Part shown: piece after piece, positions 60,139 through 64,000 of the stretch
How positions within the stretch are numbered: the stretch's first letter is position 1
Layout of the letters: each line of letters opens with the position of its first letter
Assembly: GCF_000717875.1 (NCBI RefSeq)
Contig: NZ_JOCT01000002.1
Location: 124,001 to 188,000 of the forward strand
DNA: 64,000 nucleotides
DNA from: Streptomyces sp. NRRL S-455
GTDB taxonomy: Bacteria > Actinomycetota > Actinomycetes > Streptomycetales > Streptomycetaceae
Direction of reading: 5' to 3'
Notes under the pieces: generated by a model
The model's database searches: none
Told to the model about the DNA's origin: nothing
What the model saw: the letters and a program-made list of their open reading frames with translations, nothing else
Made by a program: the position numbers and the translations under genes

Positions 60139-61110
60139 ATGGTGCAAATCGGATACACGATGATGACCGAACAGGCCGGCCCCCGTGACCTCGTCGACCA
60201 TGTGGTGCGGGCCGAGGAGGCGGGCTTCGACTTCTCGGTGACCTCCGACCACTACTTCCCGTGGCTGCGCTCGCAGGGTCACTCGCCCTACGCGTGGGCC
60301 GTGCTCGGTGCGGCCGCCCAGGCCACGTCACGTATCCCGCTGATGACGTACGTGACGTGCCCCACGTTCCGCTACCACCCGGCGGTGGTGGCGCAGAAGG
60401 CGGCGACGCTGCAGCTGCTGTCGGAGGGCCGGTTCCGGCTGGGACTCGGCTCCGGCGAGAACCTCAACGAGCACGTGGTGGGCGGCGGCTGGCCCTCCGT
60501 CGACGTACGGCACGAGATGTTCGAGGAGGCCGTGGAGATCATCCGTGCCCTCTTCAAGGGCGGACACGTCAATCACCGCGGCACCCACTTCGACGTGGAG
60601 TCGGCCCGGTTGTGGGACCTGCCGGACGAGGCGCCGCCCATCGGTGTCGCCGTCTCCGGGGAGCGGTCGTGCGAACTCGCGGGCCGGCTCGGAGACCTGG
60701 TGATCGCCACGGAGCCCAAGGCGGGCCTGCTGGAGGCGTTCGACCGGCACGGCGGCGAGGGCAAGCCCCGGGTGGGCCAGCTGCCCGTGTGCTACGACCC
60801 GGACCGGGACGCGGCCGTCAAGCGCGCGCACTCCCAGTTCCGCTGGTTCGGCAGCGGCTGGAAGGTGAACTCGGAGCTGCCGCACCCGGATTCCTTCGAG
60901 GCTGCGACGCAGTTCGTCACTCCCGACGACGTGGCCGACGCCATCCCGTGCGGTGACGACCCGGAGGCGTTCGTCGAGGCGGTCCGCCCGTACGCCGAGG
61001 CCGGTTTCACCGAGGTCGCCCTGGTCCAGATCGGCGGCGAGTCCCAGCCGGCGTATCTGGACTGGTCGGAGAAGACCCTGCTGCCGGCTCTGCGGGACGC
61101 GTTCGGCTGA
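60139..61110 (+). CDS. F420-dependent LLM-class oxidoreductase (G6PDH-like family)
   Basis: A 323-residue luciferase-like TIM-barrel oxidoreductase using deazaflavin F420. VQIGYTMMTEQAGPRDLVDHVV, FDFSVTSDHYFPWL, IPLMTYVTCPTFRYHP and LGSGENLNEHVVG are hallmarks of the family around F420-dependent glucose-6-phosphate dehydrogenase (Fgd-like, TIGR03557 type); SDH and GSGEN segments bind F420. The substrate may not be glucose 6-phosphate, since many paralogues exist. An AGGGG site precedes the ATG at 60139. Its last 104 bp are also the 3' end of a zinc-ribbon gene on the other strand. Confidence 0.9.
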   Translation: MVQIGYTMMTEQAGPRDLVDHVVRAEEAGFDFSVTSDHYFPWLRSQGHSPYAWAVLGAAAQATSRIPLMTYVTCPTFRYHPAVVAQKAATLQLLSEGRFRLGLGSGENLNEHVVGGGWPSVDVRHEMFEEAVEIIRALFKGGHVNHRGTHFDVESARLWDLPDEAPPIGVAVSGERSCELAGRLGDLVIATEPKAGLLEAFDRHGGEGKPRVGQLPVCYDPDRDAAVKRAHSQFRWFGSGWKVNSELPHPDSFEAATQFVTPDDVADAIPCGDDPEAFVEAVRPYAEAGFTEVALVQIGGESQPAYLDWSEKTLLPALRDAFG

Positions 61111-61705
61111 GGTCCTCCGCCAACGTCTCCATGGCCTGTTCCACCAGTTGAGCCCTCCGCTCCGGGGGGCTCTTCTTCACGAGCGCGCTGATCCGCTGCG
61201 CCTCCTCGGTGGTGGGCTGGAGCCCGGTCAGCAGCACGGGCAGCACCAGGCGCCGCACGAGCACTTCGCTCTCGGAGGTGACCTGGGGTCTGCGTACCAC
61301 CGAGACGCTGACCCGGATCGCGTGTTCGTTGCCCGGCGGGGCGCCCGGCCGGTCCGTCTCGATGGCTGCGTAGCGGAATCCGTGCGCCAGGTCGCAGGCC
61401 GGGCAGCCGATGGGGCCACGCGCGAGCCGGTCACCGCAGTCGGGGCACACGAGTCGGTCGAGGGCGGCGTCCACCACCCGCCAGTCGTGCCGCTCGGGTT
61501 CGGCCGCGACCATTTCGGCCAAGATCCTCTCCTCGCCGCCGGTGGCGTCCCAGTGCCGCAGGAAGGCCGCCCACTCCCCCTCGACGATGGCGTCCACCAG
61601 CTCACGGCATGCGGTGCACGCGGGGGCGCCGCCGTACTCGTATCCGCCGCACCGTGTGCAGCGGCGCAGCGGCGTACCGACCTCGGGTCGCACCATGTCG
61701 CGCAT
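61007..61705 (-). CDS. double zinc-ribbon hypothetical protein
   Basis: A 232-residue protein with two zinc-binding regions: Cys16-x2-Cys19 with Cys30-x2-Cys33, and Cys87-x2-Cys90 with Cys100-x2-Cys103 (in VCPDCGD and GCPACDL). Between and after are helices and an amphipathic basic region; the last 35 residues are Pro/Ser/Arg-rich. No family is recognised; similar proteins are found in Streptomyces next to housekeeping genes. ATG at 61705 or 61696 may start it; a GAGG lies at better spacing for the latter. Its 3' end overlaps the F420 enzyme gene by 104 bp, covering the disordered tail. Confidence 0.75.
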   Translation of the reverse strand: MRDMVRPEVGTPLRRCTRCGGYEYGGAPACTACRELVDAIVEGEWAAFLRHWDATGGEERILAEMVAAEPERHDWRVVDAALDRLVCPDCGDRLARGPIGCPACDLAHGFRYAAIETDRPGAPPGNEHAIRVSVSVVRRPQVTSESEVLVRRLVLPVLLTGLQPTTEEAQRISALVKKSPPERRAQLVEQAMETLAEDLSRTRPAEPAAGSSPTSPDTPAGTRRRSGPGRPR

Positions 61706-61853
61706 CCTCGCGCATCCGTCACCGGTGGGGAAACGATTTACGGTCAGGGGCGGCGCGGGCGGTGAACGGCGAGGTCAGCGGGTGCCGATAGGCTTCCGAC
61801 CGCACTTCGTGACGTCGTGCAGCCCGATCCGCACCCTCCCGGGAGAGTCGTCC

Positions 61854-62894
61854 GTGACCGTTGCCCTCACTCCGCCCGAGACGTCCCCCGCGCCCGACGC
61901 GCCCGTCTCCGACCTGATCGCGCGGGACGCGCGGGAGTTCGGGGTGTACGCCCGGACCGGGGGGTGGGCCTTCGGGCTGAAGGTGGCGCGCAGTGTCCGG
62001 CCCGGCGGGCAGAGCGCTGACGAGACACCGAAGGTTTCCGCGAAGTATTTCGCGGAGCTCGCCGGGTGCTCCCCGGAGCGTGTCATGCGCTACTACAAGG
62101 CGTGGGACCGGGCGGCCGACGACGGTCTGGTCCCGCAGTTCGAGGCCCTGACGCCGGGTCAGGACGTGGAGCTGCCGGACGCCGACGTGTGGCTCAGCTA
62201 CTACGTCTCACGCGACAGCGCCACGTCGGAGCGCGGCACCGCCATCTCCGAGGCCGCCGCGGCGGAGGGAATCCGGCCCACGAAGGCGCTGGAGGTCGCG
62301 GAGAACCCCACCGCCCTGCGTGCCGCGATCCTCGCCGACCCCTCCACCGCCCGTGCCGCCCGCCAGGCCCTGCTGGACCGGGTCCGCCAGGACCCGGATC
62401 TCCAGGCCGAGCTGGCCCGTGACGTCGTGCGCACCGACGAGCTGAAGAAGGCCGTCGCCGGCGAGAGCAGGGTGGCCGACCGCATCGGGTACGTGCGCCA
62501 GATCGCCGAGTCGGGGCAGATCAAGACGCCCGCCGGGCAGACGGTCGATGCGCCGGCCGACCTCCGTCAGGAGGCCGAGCGCCACCTGTCGCTCATCGAC
62601 GAGCTGGACGACGGCGAGGACTCCGGTGAGTGGGCCGCCGAGGCGTACGACACCATGAAGTCCCTCGTGGTCGAGGCTGTGGAGACCGACCCCGGACTGC
62701 GGGTGCGGGAGCGGCGCACCAAGTTCTACAACAGCCTCCAGAAGGCGACGAAGGTGTTCGAGGAGCTGACCTTCGACGACGCCGGGGAGTTCTACGAGGA
62801 CGACATGGTCGAGCGTCTGGAGGAGCTCCAGCGGGCCGTGGCCGTCTGCATCGAGTCCCTGCGCGGGGTCCGCGGGAATCACCCGGAGGGCTGA
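61854..62894 (+). CDS. conserved hypothetical protein with possible helix-turn-helix
   Basis: A 346-residue soluble, acidic, mostly helical protein. Residues about 55-90 (KVSAKYFAELAGCSPERVMRYYKAWDRAADDG) look like a helix-turn-helix, and the following DVWLSYYVSRDSATSERGTAISEAAAAEGIRPTKALEVAENP resembles ParB/KorB-type spacer helices, so DNA binding is possible. The C-terminal half is charged and helical. Function unknown. GTG at 61854 has a GGGAGAG site. It lies 62 bp upstream of an SsgA-like gene on the same strand. Confidence 0.78.
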   Translation: MTVALTPPETSPAPDAPVSDLIARDAREFGVYARTGGWAFGLKVARSVRPGGQSADETPKVSAKYFAELAGCSPERVMRYYKAWDRAADDGLVPQFEALTPGQDVELPDADVWLSYYVSRDSATSERGTAISEAAAAEGIRPTKALEVAENPTALRAAILADPSTARAARQALLDRVRQDPDLQAELARDVVRTDELKKAVAGESRVADRIGYVRQIAESGQIKTPAGQTVDAPADLRQEAERHLSLIDELDDGEDSGEWAAEAYDTMKSLVVEAVETDPGLRVRERRTKFYNSLQKATKVFEELTFDDAGEFYEDDMVERLEELQRAVAVCIESLRGVRGNHPEG

Positions 62895-62919
62895 GCATTT
62901 CGCGAGAATCGGGGGTACT

Positions 62920-62955
62920 AGAGGGCTCTACGTCGGTTCTTCCCGGAGGCCCTCT
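62920..62955 (+). promoter_or_regulatory. inverted repeat reaching the ribosome site of the SsgA-like gene
   Basis: AGAGGGC (62920-62926) can pair with GCCCTCT (62949-62955), which overlaps the end of the GGAGG ribosome site just before the GTG at 62957. If formed in mRNA it would mask translation initiation; a TACTAG that could be a -10 is close upstream. Confidence 0.4.
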
Positions 62956-62956
62956 C

Positions 62957-63382
62957 GTGAACTCGTTCGTCCACAAGACCCTGGTGGTGCAGCTGCAGTC
63001 GGGTGGCACGGACCGTTTCTCCGTGCTCGCCCACCTGAGCTACGACACGACGGACCCGTTCGCCGTCACGGTCGTCTTCAGCCACGACGGCCGCGTACTC
63101 GCCCGGTGGCAGCTGGACCGGGAGATGCTCGGTGACGCGCTGCGGCGTCCCGTCGGGGTGGGGGACGTGCGGATGCGTCCCGAGTCGCGGGGCGTGTGGC
63201 GGGAGCTGCGCATGGAGTTCCTCGGTGACGCCCGGCCCGACGGCGGCCGTCACCACGCGGTGGTGTTCGCGTGGGCCCCGGCGTTCGCGGCGTTCCTCCG
63301 GGAGACCCACGAGCTGGTCCCGCCGGGCCGCGAGGAGGTCCACGTGGACGACTTCCTCGCGGATGTCATCGCGGGGGGCTGA
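62957..63382 (+). CDS. SsgA-like sporulation/cell-division protein (SALP)
   Basis: A 141-residue SsgA-like protein, a family restricted to morphologically complex actinobacteria and involved in septum placement, spore-wall formation or autolysin control. RFSVLAHLSYDTTDPFAVTVVFSHDG is the core signature, RWQLDREMLGDALRRPVGVGDVRMRP follows, and the C-terminal FLRETHELVPPGREEVHVDDFLADVI is as in SsgB. It is not SsgB itself (the N-terminus differs); which paralogue cannot be said. GTG at 62957 has a GGAGG site that may be hidden by an inverted repeat. Confidence 0.92.
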   Translation: MNSFVHKTLVVQLQSGGTDRFSVLAHLSYDTTDPFAVTVVFSHDGRVLARWQLDREMLGDALRRPVGVGDVRMRPESRGVWRELRMEFLGDARPDGGRHHAVVFAWAPAFAAFLRETHELVPPGREEVHVDDFLADVIAGG

Positions 63383-63452
63383 CGCGCCGGCGGGCCGGGG
63401 AGCCGCACTCGCGCGGAGGGCTCGCCCCGGCCGTGCCGGTGCGGGCTGCCCG

Positions 63453-63950
63453 TCACTCCGACGTGTGGCGGTACCGGGCCCACAGCGGCAGGACGAACCA
63501 GCACAGCAGATACCAGCAGACCACGCCGGCGACCAGGTAGGGCACGAAGCCGTCGCGCGTCGCCACCCGCAGGATCAGCAGCAGTGAGGCGGTCGTCGTG
63601 GCGAGCAGCAGCACGAGGCCGAGCAGGGTCAGCCGGGAGGCGAGCCGTACCGCCTGGGGTTTGATGCGCCGCCCGGAGACGAGGCGGTGCAGGGACACCG
63701 GTCCGATGAGGGCCCCGGTCGCGCACGCGCCGAGGACGACCGTGACCATGTAGATCGTCTGGTCCGTGCCGGTCAGGTCGTCGTACTTCTCGGTGAACAC
63801 CACGGTGAGCAGGAAACCGAACAGGATCTGCACGCCCATCTGGGCGACACGGACCTCCTGGATGAGCTCCTGCCACATCCGGTCCGCTCTCTCGTCCTCG
63901 GTCTCGTCGCGCCCCCGGCGCCTGATCCCGCCCTCTGCCGCGTTCGCCAC
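63453..63950 (-). CDS. DUF6328 family membrane protein
   Basis: A 165-residue membrane protein with a charged N-terminal tail (about 1-35, RRRGRDETEDERADRMWQELIQEVRVAQ) and four hydrophobic segments (VAQMGVQILFGFLLTVVFT, TIYMVTVVLGACATGALIGPV, LLGLVLLLATTTASLLLIL and VPYLVAGVVCWYLLCWFVLPLW). The QELIQEVRVAQMGVQILFGFLL block is typical of DUF6328, an actinobacterial family without assigned function. GTG at 63950 has a GGGGAGG site. It converges with the SsgA-like gene. Confidence 0.85.
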   Translation of the reverse strand: MANAAEGGIRRRGRDETEDERADRMWQELIQEVRVAQMGVQILFGFLLTVVFTEKYDDLTGTDQTIYMVTVVLGACATGALIGPVSLHRLVSGRRIKPQAVRLASRLTLLGLVLLLATTTASLLLILRVATRDGFVPYLVAGVVCWYLLCWFVLPLWARYRHTSE

Positions 63951-64000
63951 TGTTCCTCCCCGGTGTGAGCCGAAGTGCTTCCCTCACGCGTATTCCCCGA

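Overview
The window is very GC-rich, has strong third-position GC bias, uses ATG, GTG and occasional TTG starts behind purine-rich ribosome sites, and carries lineage markers such as an SsgA-like protein, an XRE/DUF397/ATPase (whiJ-type) trio, several SpoIIE-type phosphatases with RsbW-like ATPase domains, and a furA-katG pair. It is chromosomal DNA of a Streptomyces or a very close relative. I see about 57 genes, one clearly broken gene, and no rRNA, tRNA, CRISPR, intact insertion sequence or prophage.

1-9.8 kb is a signalling and stress block: a HAMP-repeat sensor cut by the left edge, an ATPase-GAF-SpoIIE protein, a tandem universal stress protein, a phosphofructokinase whose diagnostic residues are those of pyrophosphate-dependent enzymes, a phosphate transporter, a small SpoIIE phosphatase, a stand-alone MASE1 membrane sensor, a MOSC protein and a YceI protein. 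9.9-15 kb is envelope-related (a glycosyltransferase coupled to an unknown protein, a VanW protein) plus an exported beta-carbonic anhydrase. 15-17.8 kb is furA-katG with a predicted leaderless furA transcript.

17.9-22.6 kb is a compact catabolic locus: lysR, a family III CoA-transferase and a CitE-like CoA-ester lyase on one strand, and a CitMHS carboxylate transporter diverging from lysR. The same 15-bp dyad (ATGCG-N5-CGCAT), with conserved flanks, stands upstream of the transferase and of the transporter in the same orientation towards each gene. I read this as an uptake, CoA-activation and cleavage regulon for a tri- or dicarboxylic acid of the citrate/citramalate type.

22.7-37 kb mixes carbon metabolism (a long GAPDH, a modular GH30 hydrolase, a GH1 glycosidase), a 5'-truncated oligopeptide ABC ATPase, a TetR/membrane-protein pair, and a molybdopterin oxidoreductase lacking all four cysteines of the usual N-terminal [4Fe-4S] cluster, translationally coupled to a His/Glu-rich helical protein. 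37-43.4 kb holds a methyltransferase, the whiJ-type trio and a 915-residue membrane SpoIIE sensor with a CitA-like extracellular domain.

43.4-52 kb is redox-oriented: a ferredoxin/NADP reductase behind an iron-box-like sequence, an MBL hydrolase, a DUF4032 protein carrying an in-frame Streptomyces hairpin repeat, a second tandem universal stress protein, and a three-gene overlapping operon (receiver + glutaredoxin-like + thioredoxin-reductase-like fusion; cNMP-binding histidine kinase; UBP zinc finger) that looks like a two-component system whose output is a flavoenzyme. 52-64 kb carries a lipoprotein SGNH hydrolase, an AIM24 protein, a TPR protein plus polyprenyl synthase operon behind a perfect 45-bp palindrome, a transmembrane pseudokinase, a beta-lactamase-fold hydrolase, an F420-dependent oxidoreductase, a zinc-ribbon protein overlapping it antisense, an unknown protein, an SsgA-like protein and a DUF6328 membrane protein.

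The most promising undescribed systems are the LysR/CoA-transferase/lyase/CitMHS regulon and the receiver-flavoreductase/kinase/zinc-finger operon.
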